Assembly (NCBI GenBank): GCA_047516825.1
Contig: JAKZUA010000208.1
Span: 1-32,129 of the forward strand
Direction of reading: 5' to 3'
DNA length: 32,129 bases
Source: JADFQT01 sp047516825
GTDB taxonomy: Bacteria; Chloroflexota; Dehalococcoidia; Lucifugimonadales; UBA3495
In this document: in pieces, positions 16,240 to 24,429 of the stretch
Numbering within the stretch: position 1 is the first letter of the stretch
How the letters are laid out: each line of letters begins with the position of its first letter
Made by a program: the position numbers and the translations under genes
Notes under the pieces: model-generated
What the model saw: only the letters and a program-made list of their open reading frames with translations
What the model was told of the DNA's origin: nothing
Databases searched by the model: none

Positions 16240-18096
16240 CTAATTGTCCCCAATACCCAGAATACTGAGGAACGCCTCTTGGGGCACCTCGACGCGGCCA
16301 ATGCTCTTGAGCCGCTTTTTACCCTCTTTCTGCTTCTCCAGCAGCTTGCGCTTGCGAGTGATATCCCCGCCGTAGCACTTGGCCAGCACGTCCTTCCGCA
16401 CTGCCTTGACCGTTTCCCGGGCGATTACCCTGGCGCCTATTGCCGCCTGGATGGGCACCTCGAACAGCTGGCGAGGAATGGTGCGTCGCAGCTTATCGGC
16501 GATGGCTCTACCCTGGGTTACCGCCGAGTCCCGGTGGAGGATGATGGAAAGGGCCTCCACGGGTATGTGGTTCACCAAAATATCCACCTTCACCAGGGGA
16601 GCGGCCACGTATCCGGCGAAAGTGTAGTCCAGAGATGCGTAACCCTGCGTGCGGGATTTGAGCTGATTGTAGAAATCGGCCAACATTTCGGCTAGTGGCA
16701 TTTTGTATTCCATGACCACTCTGGCCTGCTCATTCCCGGAAGCATCGCCCCCGGAAGCATCGTCGCCATTACCGCTTAACGATTGGATATACTCCATGCG
16801 CTTGAAATCGGAGCGACGAGAATGCATCAGCTCCATGATCGCGCCCACGTGCCGGCTGGGAGTCACGACAGTCAGGTCTAGTATCGGTTCCTCAATATGC
16901 CGGATGGAATTGGGCTCCGGCAGCTTGGAGGGATTGTCTATCCGAATAGTGCTGCCGTCTTGAAGCACCACCTGATACGCCACGCTGGGCGCGGTAATTA
17001 TCAGGTCCAGGTCGTACTCCCGCTCCAGCCGCTCCTGGACTATCTCCAGGTGCATGAGACCCAGGAACCCGCAACGGAAGCCGAAACCCAGGGCCACGCT
17101 GTTCTCCGGCTCCATAGTCAGTGAGGCGTCGTTCAGCCGCAATTTTTCCAGGGCGGCCCGCAGGTTGTTGTAATCCTCTCCATCGGAGGGATACAACCCA
17201 GCGAAGACCATGGACTTGAGCTGGACGTAGCCCGGCAAGGGCTCCTCTGCCGCTTGGGAGCCGCTGGTCAGGGTATCGCCTACGCTGCATTCCTGCACGT
17301 CTTTGAAACCGGTGGCGATATAACCTACCTGGCCGCTACATAAGGAGTCTACGGCGGTGGGCGAGGGGGCGAATACACCCAGCTCCGCAATTTCCGACAG
17401 CCTGCCGGTGGACATCACCATTATGCGGTCATTCTTCGCCAGCTTGCCGTCCGCGACTCTCACGTAGGCGATTATTCCCTTATATGAGTCATAAACTGAA
17501 TCGAAAACCAGGGCCCGGAAGGGCGCATTCTCCTGACCCTTGGGGGCCGGAATGCGACTGACCACCTGGTCGAGAATTTCTTGGGCTCCGGCGCCCTCTT
17601 TCGCTGATACGTACAGGATTTCATCTTCACCGAAACCGAAGACCTGTTGCAGTTCGCCGGCAACCCTCGACGGTTCGGCCGCCGGGAGATCGATCTTGTT
17701 GACTACCGGAATCAAGTCCAGATCGTATTGCATGGCCAGGAGCGCGTTGGCAATGGTCTGAGCTTCGATGCCCTGGCTGGCATCGACTACCAACAGCGCG
17801 CCTTCGCAGGCGGCCAGGGCGCGGGAAACCTCATAGCTGAAATCCACGTGCCCTGGGGTATCGATCAGGTTGAACTGATATTCGAGCCCATCCGGCGCCC
17901 GGTGCTTCATGGTCACGGCCTTGCCCTTAATGGTGATGCCCCGTTCCCGTTCCAGGTCCATGCTGTCCAGGAATTGGGCCTTCATCTCCTGGGGCCGAAC
18001 CGTGCCGGTAATTTCCAGGAAGCGGTCCGCCAGGGTGGACTTGCCGTGATCGATGTGGGCGATGATGCAGAAGTTGCGAATAAGGCGGGGGTTCAT
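16240..18096 (-). CDS. lepA: Elongation factor 4
   Basis: Ribosome-binding GTPase that promotes back-translocation or assists translation and assembly under stress. The G domain has AHIDHGKST (G1), the RGITIK switch (G2), DTPGH (G3) and NKIDL (G4). Domains II, V and the LepA C-terminal domain (GGDITRKRKLLEKQKEGKKRLK) are intact. The length of 618 is about 15-20 residues above usual. The surplus is a Gly/Asp/Ser/Asn-rich insert containing DASGG-DASGN, encoded by a tandem 15-bp DNA repeat at 16735-16762. The ATG at 18096 has no Shine-Dalgarno site, so it may be leaderless or weakly initiated. Confidence 0.95.
   Translation of the reverse strand: MNPRLIRNFCIIAHIDHGKSTLADRFLEITGTVRPQEMKAQFLDSMDLERERGITIKGKAVTMKHRAPDGLEYQFNLIDTPGHVDFSYEVSRALAACEGALLVVDASQGIEAQTIANALLAMQYDLDLIPVVNKIDLPAAEPSRVAGELQQVFGFGEDEILYVSAKEGAGAQEILDQVVSRIPAPKGQENAPFRALVFDSVYDSYKGIIAYVRVADGKLAKNDRIMVMSTGRLSEIAELGVFAPSPTAVDSLCSGQVGYIATGFKDVQECSVGDTLTSGSQAAEEPLPGYVQLKSMVFAGLYPSDGEDYNNLRAALEKLRLNDASLTMEPENSVALGFGFRCGFLGLMHLEIVQERLEREYDLDLIITAPSVAYQVVLQDGSTIRIDNPSKLPEPNSIRHIEEPILDLTVVTPSRHVGAIMELMHSRRSDFKRMEYIQSLSGNGDDASGGDASGNEQARVVMEYKMPLAEMLADFYNQLKSRTQGYASLDYTFAGYVAAPLVKVDILVNHIPVEALSIILHRDSAVTQGRAIADKLRRTIPRQLFEVPIQAAIGARVIARETVKAVRKDVLAKCYGGDITRKRKLLEKQKEGKKRLKSIGRVEVPQEAFLSILGIGDN
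16735..16762. repeat. 15-bp-period tandem repeat in lepA
   Basis: CCCGGAAGCATCG occurs at 16735-16747 and 16750-16762. The period of 15 keeps the frame and duplicates five residues of the EF4 insert. Confidence 0.9.
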
Positions 18097-18290
18097 ATTG
18101 GTAAAATGGTATCATGGCGGACTGCTGGCTACAAGAAGTGGAAAGCTGAGGTCCAAGCAGTAATTATGCCCGGCAGTTTTAGACTGGCCGTTTTGGCCCG
18201 GCCGCGTCAGCCGGAAAGCCGGACGGATGGTCGCCAGAGGCAAATGGAAGAGGTGCCCGCCCAGACTATGGCCCGGAGACTACCTCAATC

Positions 18291-18317
18291 AAAAGGGCCA
18301 CCTAGAAAGGTGGCCCC
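18291..18317 (-). terminator. Intrinsic terminator after the peptide-transporter ATPase genes
   Basis: A perfect 9-bp stem, GGGCCACCT (18295-18303) with AGGTGGCCC (18308-18316), has a 4-base loop. On the minus strand it is followed by TTTT. It lies 65 bases beyond the stop of the second ATPase gene and before lepA. Confidence 0.8.
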
Positions 18318-18380
18318 TGCCGTCGTTTCCTTGAGTTTCCCCCGTGAGTGTCCCCGAAGAACGGTCTAAAAAGGAACAGG

Positions 18381-19424
18381 CTAAAAACTGCCGTAGCCCG
18401 GCGCATAGAGACAGGCCGCCCAATGTCCGGGTGCAACTTCCCGGAGCTCCGGGAAGACCTGCGGGCATTGGTCGGTGGCGATGGGACAGCGGGGGTGGAA
18501 CACGCAGCCACTGGGGGGATTCAGCGGGCTGGGTACCTCTCCGGTCAACAGGATTCGCTCGCGCTGGGCGTCGATAACTGGGTCGGGGATGGGAACAGCG
18601 GAAAGCAGCGCCTGAGTGTAGGGATGCAGCGGATTGCGATATATCTCGTTGCGGTCGGCGATCTCCACTATCTTACCCAGGTACATTACCGCCACCCGGT
18701 CGCTGATGTGCCGGACCACCGAGAGGTCGTGGGCGATAAACAAGTAAGTGAGGTGGAACTGATCCTGCAGGTCTTCCAGCAGGTTGATGATCTGGGCTTG
18801 AATGGAGACGTCCAACGCCGACACCGGCTCGTCGCAGACGATGAATCTGGGGTTCACCGACAGGGCTCGGGCCACCCCGATGCGCTGGCGCTGGCCGCCG
18901 CTGAATTCGTGGGGGAAGCGGTCAGCCATGTAGGGATTTAGTCCCACATTAAACAGTAGCTCGGCAACCCGCTCCTTGTACTCGGCCTTGCCGTTGACCA
19001 ATCCATGCACCACCAGCGGCTCGCCGATGATGTTGCCGGCGGTCATACGTGGGTTAAGGGAGCTGAAAGGGTCCTGGAAAATCACCTGCATTTGCCGGCG
19101 CATTTGCCGCATGCTACGGGTGTTAAGCTTGGTCAGCTCCTGCCCCTCAAATAAGATCTCTCCCTCCGTTGGGCGATATAGCTGCAAAATGCACCGCCCG
19201 GTGGTGGTCTTCCCGCAGCCGCTTTCTCCCACCAGGCCCAGGGTTTCCCCCTCCCGAACAAAGAAACTGACGCCGTCCACAGCCTTGATGTGGGCTACGG
19301 CCCTTTGGAAGATTAGTCCTGAGGTGACCGGAAAGTGCATCTTGAGGTTTCTTACCTCGAGCAGCACGTTGCCGTTGGCTCTCGCAGCGTTGTCCTGAGT
19401 TTCGGTGGACGGTGCAGTAGTCAT
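18381..19424 (-). CDS. Oligopeptide/dipeptide ABC transporter ATP-binding protein (OppF/DppF type)
   Basis: Cytoplasmic ATPase of a peptide or nickel importer. Walker A is GESGCGKT (66-73), the signature is FSGGQRQRIGVARAL, and Walker B plus catalytic Glu is FIVCDEPVSALD, followed by the H-loop (IAHDLS). The C-terminal oligopeptide/dipeptide-type extension is present (GCVFHPRCPIATDQC). An acidic, Thr-rich N-terminal tail of about 20 residues precedes the domain. It follows the OppD-type gene by 66 bases on the same strand, so the two form one unit. The permeases and the binding protein are not in this window. Confidence 0.92.
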   Translation of the reverse strand: MTTAPSTETQDNAARANGNVLLEVRNLKMHFPVTSGLIFQRAVAHIKAVDGVSFFVREGETLGLVGESGCGKTTTGRCILQLYRPTEGEILFEGQELTKLNTRSMRQMRRQMQVIFQDPFSSLNPRMTAGNIIGEPLVVHGLVNGKAEYKERVAELLFNVGLNPYMADRFPHEFSGGQRQRIGVARALSVNPRFIVCDEPVSALDVSIQAQIINLLEDLQDQFHLTYLFIAHDLSVVRHISDRVAVMYLGKIVEIADRNEIYRNPLHPYTQALLSAVPIPDPVIDAQRERILLTGEVPSPLNPPSGCVFHPRCPIATDQCPQVFPELREVAPGHWAACLYAPGYGSF

Positions 19425-19490
19425 TTCTGTCGCTCTCTGTGGCCTAGTCGGATTGGTTGATTGGGCTGGCGAGGCAACTCCGAGGGACTT

Positions 19491-20516
19491 TTAGGGTTCG
19501 GCTACTCCGGTGGCATCGCTCAAGAAACCAAGAGCTGATGCCCCCAGGTCATCGGCCCTCCAGCAGGCCGACAAATGACCTTCTCCAGCCTGCATCAAGG
19601 GTGGAATGTCGGTGGCGCATTTGTCCACCGCCCAAGGACACCTGACCCGGAAAGCGCAGCCTTCCGGCAGGTTGATCAGGTCGGGGGGTTGACCTTCAAT
19701 GGGTTCTAGCTTAGCCCTTCGGGGCAGGTCGAGACGGGGCACGGATTTTAGTAAGCCGACAGTGTAGGGGTGCCGGGGGTTGGCGTAGATTTCCTTTGCG
19801 GCGCCCCTCTCAATGATCTTGCCGGCGTACATAATGTTTACCCGGTCGGCGTAGCGGGCCACCACGCCCAAGTTGTGGGTAATGACGATGAGGGCCACGC
19901 CGAATTCGTAGGTAAGGGCCTTCATCAGTTCCAGTATCTGGGCCTGAATCGTTACGTCCAGCGCCGTGGTGGGCTCGTCGGCGATAATCAGCTTAGGGTT
20001 GCAGCTCAGGGCCATGGCGATCATGACCCGCTGACGCATCCCGCCGCTGAACTGGTGGGGATATTGGGTTACTCGGCGGTCCGGGTCAGGAATTCCGACC
20101 TTGGCCAGCAGGTCAATCGATTCCCGGCGGGCTACTTCCCTGGTCATGCCTTTGTGGAGCTGCAAGGTTTCGCTTAGCTGCTTCTCTACCGTTAGCACTG
20201 GGTTCAAGGAGGTCATAGGCTCTTGGAAGACCATGGCGATCTTGGCGCCCCTTATGGTGCGCATGTCGTTCATGTCGACCTTCAGAATATCCTCTCCGTC
20301 GAAATTTATCTCGCCTCCTACGATCTTGCCTGGCGGGTCCGGAATCAGCCGCATCACGGAAAGGGCGCTCACGCTCTTGCCGCAACCGCTCTCTCCCACC
20401 AACCCCAGGGTCTCTCCCTCCTCTATCTCGTAGGACACCCCGTCCACTGCCTTGACCACGCCTGCAAAGGTGTAGAAATAGGTTCTAAGGTCCTTCACCT
20501 CTAGTAGAGTTGGCAC
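19491..20516 (-). CDS. Oligopeptide/dipeptide ABC transporter ATP-binding protein (OppD/DppD type)
   Basis: Partner ATPase of the preceding protein. Walker A is GESGCGKS (41-48), the signature is FSGGMRQRVMIAMAL, and Walker B is LIIADEPTTALD, followed by the H-loop ITHNLG. The C-terminal cysteine-containing extension (GCAFRVRCPWAVDKC) is typical of the Opp/Dpp subfamily. GTG 20516 follows a strong AGGAGG. It heads a two-gene unit that ends at the terminator at 18291-18317. No permease or substrate-binding gene is adjacent, so the substrate cannot be inferred. Confidence 0.92.
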   Translation of the reverse strand: MPTLLEVKDLRTYFYTFAGVVKAVDGVSYEIEEGETLGLVGESGCGKSVSALSVMRLIPDPPGKIVGGEINFDGEDILKVDMNDMRTIRGAKIAMVFQEPMTSLNPVLTVEKQLSETLQLHKGMTREVARRESIDLLAKVGIPDPDRRVTQYPHQFSGGMRQRVMIAMALSCNPKLIIADEPTTALDVTIQAQILELMKALTYEFGVALIVITHNLGVVARYADRVNIMYAGKIIERGAAKEIYANPRHPYTVGLLKSVPRLDLPRRAKLEPIEGQPPDLINLPEGCAFRVRCPWAVDKCATDIPPLMQAGEGHLSACWRADDLGASALGFLSDATGVAEP

Positions 20517-20627
20517 CTAACCTCCTGGCGCTCAAGACTGGCGGGTTTTGATTCCCGGCCCGTTCTTAGTCCTATGCCAGGTTGGAATTCCCCCGGGGTC
20601 TTGCCGTCTCCCCAGGGGTCTTGCCCT

Positions 20628-20712
20628 TGGTGGGGAAGGGGAGACTCGAACTCCCACGCCTTTCGGCACATGATCCTAAGTCATGCTCGTCTACCAATTC
20701 CGACACTTCCCC
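20628..20712 (-). tRNA. tRNA-Leu (anticodon TAG)
   Basis: On the minus strand, acceptor GGGGAAG (20712-20706) pairs with CTTCCCC (20638-20632). The anticodon arm has stem CATGA/TCATG with loop CTTAGGA (anticodon TAG). There is a variable arm as expected for a class II tRNA, and the T arm is GTTCGAGTC. The discriminator A and the CCA end are encoded (20631-20628). Confidence 0.95.
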
Positions 20713-20796
20713 TCACCCAGCCGGTCCGAACCCCCGAACTGATGTCCGATTTCCATTTTGGAAGGGCCTGCGACGCCGCTTTGACAGCCGGTTAGT

Positions 20797-20823
20797 AAAA
20801 AAGCGGGGCATTTGGTGACCCGC
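20797..20823 (-). terminator. Possible terminator overlapping the tRNA-Lys 3' end
   Basis: On the minus strand, GCGGG of the tRNA 3' acceptor strand (20823-20819) can pair with CCCGC (20807-20803), followed by six T (20802-20797). The stem competes with the tRNA acceptor stem, so it may work only before the tRNA folds. Confidence 0.4.
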
Positions 20824-20888
20824 CTCGGGGTCGAACCGAGAACCTACGGATTAAGAGTCCGTTGCTCTGCCAATTGAGCTAGCGGGCC
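20813..20888 (-). tRNA. tRNA-Lys (anticodon CTT)
   Basis: On the minus strand, acceptor GGCCCGC (20888-20882) pairs with GCGGGTC (one G-U). The anticodon loop CTCTTAA gives CTT, and the T arm GGTTCGACCCC is normal. Discriminator A and CCA are encoded (20816-20813). Confidence 0.95.
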
Positions 20889-20919
20889 ATGGCGCAATGC
20901 TCCCACACCGGGGGACCAG

Positions 20920-20947
20920 ACTATCAATGCTGCCCCAGCATTGTCAA
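20920..20947 (-). promoter_or_regulatory. Promoter of the tRNA genes
   Basis: On the minus strand, a perfect TTGACA (20947-20942), a 16-base spacer and GATAGT (20925-20920). The start would fall about 25 bases before tRNA-Lys. Confidence 0.55.
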
Positions 20948-21132
20948 TAGATTAAACCCTTTCGGGACCATCGGGTCGCGGCACAATTCATTATCGTTGC
21001 CCTCTGTGACAGCAGAAGATTCGGTTGTCCTGAGTCGAATCGGATCGGCGCGCGCCGGAGGCCTTTTACTAATCGAGGCGACCGAAAAATCTCCGGCCGG
21101 GGCTGGCGCGTAGCCTAACTCGGTCCCTTCCC

Positions 21133-21159
21133 GTGCTCTAAACCCTGTGCTCTAAACCC
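21133..21159. repeat. 14-bp-period tandem duplication at a gene end
   Basis: GTGCTCTAAACCC at 21133-21145 and 21147-21159, period 14. It covers the stop codon of the metallophosphoesterase gene; the protein end is not altered because the stop lies in the first unit met. Confidence 0.9.
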
Positions 21160-21898
21160 CGTAATTCAGCCGGTCTATCAGGCGCTGGGGTAACCGGGCT
21201 TGACGCATCCTCTTCTGGGTCTCGCCGATGTCGTAGCTGACTCGATGCCTGCTGATGGCGCCTTGGACGCTGTCATAGAGGGCATAGCTGGGGCGGGGAT
21301 CCCGGTCTCGCGGCTGACCGACACTGCCGGGGTTAATTATCCAGCGTTCCTCATTTGGGCGTTCCTCGTTGAGCACGAACTTCTGGTCCTCGGTAAAATC
21401 TACGAATGTTGGGTCGCCCTGGTTTTCTTGGCAAAGGAAAGGAATGTGGGAGTGGCTCACCAGACAGTACCTGGTGGAAAGCAGCTGGAAGGTGGCCAGG
21501 GCTGACTCCTCGCTCAGCAGATATTCCCAAAGCGGCTCCCGCAAGCTGCCGTGGACCAGGGTGAAGTCCTCGGAAGTTGTGGTGAGGGGCAACCCCCTCA
21601 AAAAGTCCTGGTCCTCCAGGGTTAGCTGCTGGGCAGTCCATAGAGCGGCCTCAGCCGCCGGGCCATTGAACTCCTCTACCCCCACCTGGCCGGTGGCGGC
21701 TTGATCGTGGTTACCTGCCACTGCCAGCAGGGGGTAGCCGCGAAGCAGCCCGAGGCAGGGCCTGGGGTCCGGCCCGTAGCCCACGGTGTCACCCAGGCAC
21801 CAAATCTGCTCAAAGCCACCCCGCTCTTCGGCGTCGGCCAGCACGGCCTGGAGGGCGATCAGATTGGAGTGGATGTCACCCAGTATTAACGTTTGCAT
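21152..21898 (-). CDS. Calcineurin-like metallophosphoesterase
   Basis: A 248-residue phosphodiesterase or phosphatase of the YfcE/DUF2436-like group with two catalytic metals. The motif order is complete: GDIHSN (8-13), GDTVGYGPDP, AGNHD, LVHGS, the SHSH motif and NPGSVGQPRD. Family members cleave phosphodiesters or act as serine/threonine or nucleotide phosphatases; the substrate here is unknown. The ATG at 21898 lacks a clear ribosome site. The gene is divergent from the MFS gene and ends in a 14-bp tandem duplication. Confidence 0.88.
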   Translation of the reverse strand: MQTLILGDIHSNLIALQAVLADAEERGGFEQIWCLGDTVGYGPDPRPCLGLLRGYPLLAVAGNHDQAATGQVGVEEFNGPAAEAALWTAQQLTLEDQDFLRGLPLTTTSEDFTLVHGSLREPLWEYLLSEESALATFQLLSTRYCLVSHSHIPFLCQENQGDPTFVDFTEDQKFVLNEERPNEERWIINPGSVGQPRDRDPRPSYALYDSVQGAISRHRVSYDIGETQKRMRQARLPQRLIDRLNYGV

Positions 21899-22204
21899 TT
21901 AAGGGCCTTGGTAGGATTGATACATGGCATCCGGTATGGAGGATTGCCTTGGGCGAGCTTCGGCCGGTCAGGTTCCGTCTTGAAGGGTGGGTGAGAAAGA
22001 TTCCTCCTCGCTAAGGGAGAGAACCAGAGTTATCACTCCTTCATAAGGAACCACCACGATCCGCGCCTGTCTGGACCATATCATGCCAGGCTTGCCTTGC
22101 CTATTCCCCTGTAACCGGCTGGTGTATACTGGCGCTGGCGTGGCGAAATGGGCCCAAGCCCCCGAATCTTCCCCGTCCACCCCAAGAAAGGGAGGTGACG
22201 CAGC
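21899..22204. other. Divergent intergenic region
   Basis: It separates the metallophosphoesterase (minus) and MFS (plus) genes. A TATACT box at 22125-22130 could be the -10 element for the MFS gene, but I see no good -35. The strong GGAGGTGA at 22191-22198 is the MFS ribosome site. No gene is supported. Confidence 0.4.
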
Positions 22205-23503
22205 GTGGCAGACACCGTAATGGCCGCTCCACCTCAGCAGGCCAACCGAACCAAAAACTCGGTAATGGCCACCACCCTCATAGGAACCCACAGCCTGGAG
22301 CACATGTACGGGCACGGATTCCAGGTGTTGCTCCCGGCGATCTACCAGGCCTTCGGCTTGGTGCCCATAGAGGCAGGTCTGCTGGGTGCGGTGCGTCAGC
22401 TTTCCAGCGGCATAACCAGCACCGGCAGCGGATTCTTTGTAGACATGGTGCAGCACCGCAGAGGACAGATACTGTCCTTCAGCATGGTCTTGCTTGGTGT
22501 GGGATATCTGCTGGTGGCTCTTTCCCCCACCTATGTCCTCATCCTGGCGGCCCTTGTTTTAGCTTCCGCCGGCAGCGCGCTTTGGCATCCCCCGGCTTTG
22601 GGATTGCTGGCCCAGCGGTTCCCCCAGCGTCGCGGTCTGGTGATATCTCTGCACCGCTCTTTTGGCAACGTGGGTGATACCCTGGGTCCCCTAATTGTGG
22701 GGATTCTATTGGGCGGGTTCGTCCTGTGGCGGGTCGATGGAACCGTTTGGGATGGGATTAGCTGGCGTTGGATCGCCGGGGGCCTGTCTCCGGTGATGCT
22801 GCTGATGGCCGTAGTGGTGGGGATATTCCTGCGGAACGTGGGCGGTCCCAAACCCCCTCCCGTAGCCGTGGCGGTTAAGCTGAAGTCTCAGCTAACCAAC
22901 ATGAGAGAGGCCTTCCGCGGCGGTGGGATGTGGGCCATATTCGTCGTGTCCGCGATTCGAGGCATGGGGGACCGGACTATTGTATGGGCGATACCTTTCT
23001 ACATTGGTCTGGGGCCGGAGGATGGTGGATTGGACCAAGGCCCTATATGGGTGGGCATCTACGTGGCGTTACTAACCGGGCCCGGCATTATTGCCGGACC
23101 TATCTTCGGCGCCGCGTCGGATCGCATGGGCCGTAAGCCGCTGATTTCCTTTCTCATGGGCGTGGCAGTCCTTCTCTCCATCACAATGGCCCTGGGTGCG
23201 GGTGGGGCTGTGATGATCCTGGCGGTGGCCCTTTTCGGCTTGTTCCACTTCTCGGTGAACTCGCTAACGCAGGCGGCGGCGATGGACTTGGTTGCCGGAC
23301 GGCAGTTGGAATCGACTTTCATCGGTCTGCTCTGGGGAAGTAACGCGGCTTTCGGGGCGGTGGCGTCATTGGGCGCCGGAGCGTTGGTCGGGTTCTTCGG
23401 CTGGCAAATCGCGTTCTACCTCGCGGCAGGTTTTTTCTTGATAGGCTTCCTCAGCTCGCTGTTCCTTCCCAGCACCGGGTCTCCTCAGGTGCAGGGAACC
23501 TAG
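22205..23503 (+). CDS. MFS transporter
   Basis: A 432-residue major-facilitator protein with about 12 hydrophobic segments. The cytoplasmic loop between segments 6 and 7 is at about 195-235, and the second-half signature GAASDRMGRKPLI is clear. Segments around 50-120 carry the fosmidomycin-resistance-like/NarK-like arrangement, so it may export a small molecule, but the substrate is not predictable. GTG 22205 is chosen because GGAGGTGA lies six bases upstream; the next in-frame ATG (22220) has no such site. RNase HI follows after 14 bases, so the two are probably co-transcribed. Confidence 0.88.
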   Translation: MADTVMAAPPQQANRTKNSVMATTLIGTHSLEHMYGHGFQVLLPAIYQAFGLVPIEAGLLGAVRQLSSGITSTGSGFFVDMVQHRRGQILSFSMVLLGVGYLLVALSPTYVLILAALVLASAGSALWHPPALGLLAQRFPQRRGLVISLHRSFGNVGDTLGPLIVGILLGGFVLWRVDGTVWDGISWRWIAGGLSPVMLLMAVVVGIFLRNVGGPKPPPVAVAVKLKSQLTNMREAFRGGGMWAIFVVSAIRGMGDRTIVWAIPFYIGLGPEDGGLDQGPIWVGIYVALLTGPGIIAGPIFGAASDRMGRKPLISFLMGVAVLLSITMALGAGGAVMILAVALFGLFHFSVNSLTQAAAMDLVAGRQLESTFIGLLWGSNAAFGAVASLGAGALVGFFGWQIAFYLAAGFFLIGFLSSLFLPSTGSPQVQGT

Positions 23504-23517
23504 CAACCAGGCGCTAG

Positions 23518-23991
23518 GTGTCGGCGACGAGGCAAGTAACCATCTATACCGACGGAGCCTGTCTGGGCAATCCTGGACCCGGCGGGTACGGCGCGGTGCT
23601 GCTCTACGGCTCCCAGCGTAAGGAGCTGTCGGGTGGCTTTAAGCTGACCACTAACAACCGCATGGAGATAACAGCGGCCCTGGCCGCTTTGGAAGCCTTG
23701 CGGGAGCCCTGCCGGGTGACCCTCTATAGCGACTCCCAATATCTGGTAAATGCCATGTCCAAGGGTTGGGCTCAGTGCTGGCAGGCCAACGGCTGGAAGC
23801 GAAACAAGCGGGAGGACGCGGTGAATCCGGACCTCTGGGAAAGGATGTTGGATTTGTGCCGGCGGCACACCGTCGAATTCCGCTGGGTGCGGGGCCACTC
23901 GGGAGCTAAAGAGAACGAGCGGTGCGATCGGCTGGCGGGGGCGGCCGCCCGAAACTCCGGCTTGCCCGACGACCCTGGATACAAACACTAA
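23518..23991 (+). CDS. rnhA: Ribonuclease HI
   Basis: It cleaves RNA in RNA-DNA hybrids, removing R-loops and primers. All four acidic catalytic residues are visible: Asp12 (YTDGACLGNPGPGG), Glu50 (NNRMEITAAL), Asp72 (YSDSQYL) and Asp137 (ERCDRLA). His127 of the flexible loop and the basic protrusion (GWAQCWQANGWKRNK) are also present. The length of 157 is standard. It starts at GTG 23518 directly behind the MFS gene. Four bases after the stop, the IS701 terminal repeat begins. Confidence 0.95.
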   Translation: MSATRQVTIYTDGACLGNPGPGGYGAVLLYGSQRKELSGGFKLTTNNRMEITAALAALEALREPCRVTLYSDSQYLVNAMSKGWAQCWQANGWKRNKREDAVNPDLWERMLDLCRRHTVEFRWVRGHSGAKENERCDRLAGAAARNSGLPDDPGYKH

Positions 23992-24074
23992 TCCCTAATA
24001 CTACTTTGTTATGGGACATTCAAGGACCGTCTCTCGTTCGGATGGCGGCTTCGATGACCTGGATGAAGAACTCT

Positions 24075-24429
24075 TCATGGATGGACCTCCTTAAGGCAGC
24101 TAAACTTAGGCGACCCTTTGGGGGGGAAACCCGCCACCGAGGTGGCCGATGGAAACTGCCTGGGGCCATCGGTGGAGTTGGTCTGGGGCGCCAGGCAATG
24201 GTTGCGGCGAATGCTGAGGAAGGAATGGGCCATCATGACCAGAGCCACATGCCGGTGCAACCCAGTCCAGAACCTGCCCTCATAATCGTCCAGCCCCAGT
24301 TCTCCTTTGGCATCCTGGTAGAACCTCTCGATGACCCACCGGTTGTGGGCCAGGACCACCTGGTCCTGGAGGCTCCGGGAGTCCAGGCCCCAGGCGAAGC
24401 AGTATTTGGACTCTCCTTGCTGCCCCGGC
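24075..24429 (-). pseudogene. IS701-family transposase, C-terminal part
   Basis: The minus-strand frame contains GESKYCFAWGLD, then RWVIERFYQDAKGELGLDDYEGR with the third catalytic residue (Glu of VIERFY), then LHRHVALVMMAHSFL, all typical of the IS701 transposase C-terminus. Upstream of about 24429 the frame runs into antisense of the neighbouring secreted-protein gene, so the N-terminal 325 codons are missing. Joined to the fragment ending at 1245, the codon at the seam is completed (CTG, Leu) and gives Arg-Pro-Leu-Pro-Gly-Gln-Gln-Gly-Glu in frame, for a total of 443 codons plus stop. Confidence 0.85.
24424..24429. other. Right core/flank junction (CCCGGC)
   Basis: Second copy of the six-base word. 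Left of it is IS701; right of it is the secreted-protein gene, read in the codon phase that continues the vWA/LRR gene from 1244. Confidence 0.7.

Larger units (their letters stand above)
23995..24429 (-). mobile_element. IS701-family element, 3' quarter
   Basis: It carries the second terminal inverted repeat (CTAATACTACTTTGTTA at 23995-24011) and the C-terminal part of the transposase. It is the complement of the piece at 1245-2321, and both are on the minus strand. Confidence 0.8.

Noticed and set aside
20628..20888. tRNA genes as integration sites of a mobile island
   Set aside because: Both tRNAs are intact, no partial tRNA duplicate was seen elsewhere in the window, and no integrase gene is present.
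1245..24429. Core segment as a phage, plasmid or conjugative element
   Set aside because: It holds housekeeping genes only; no integrase, replication, relaxase or structural phage genes were recognised.
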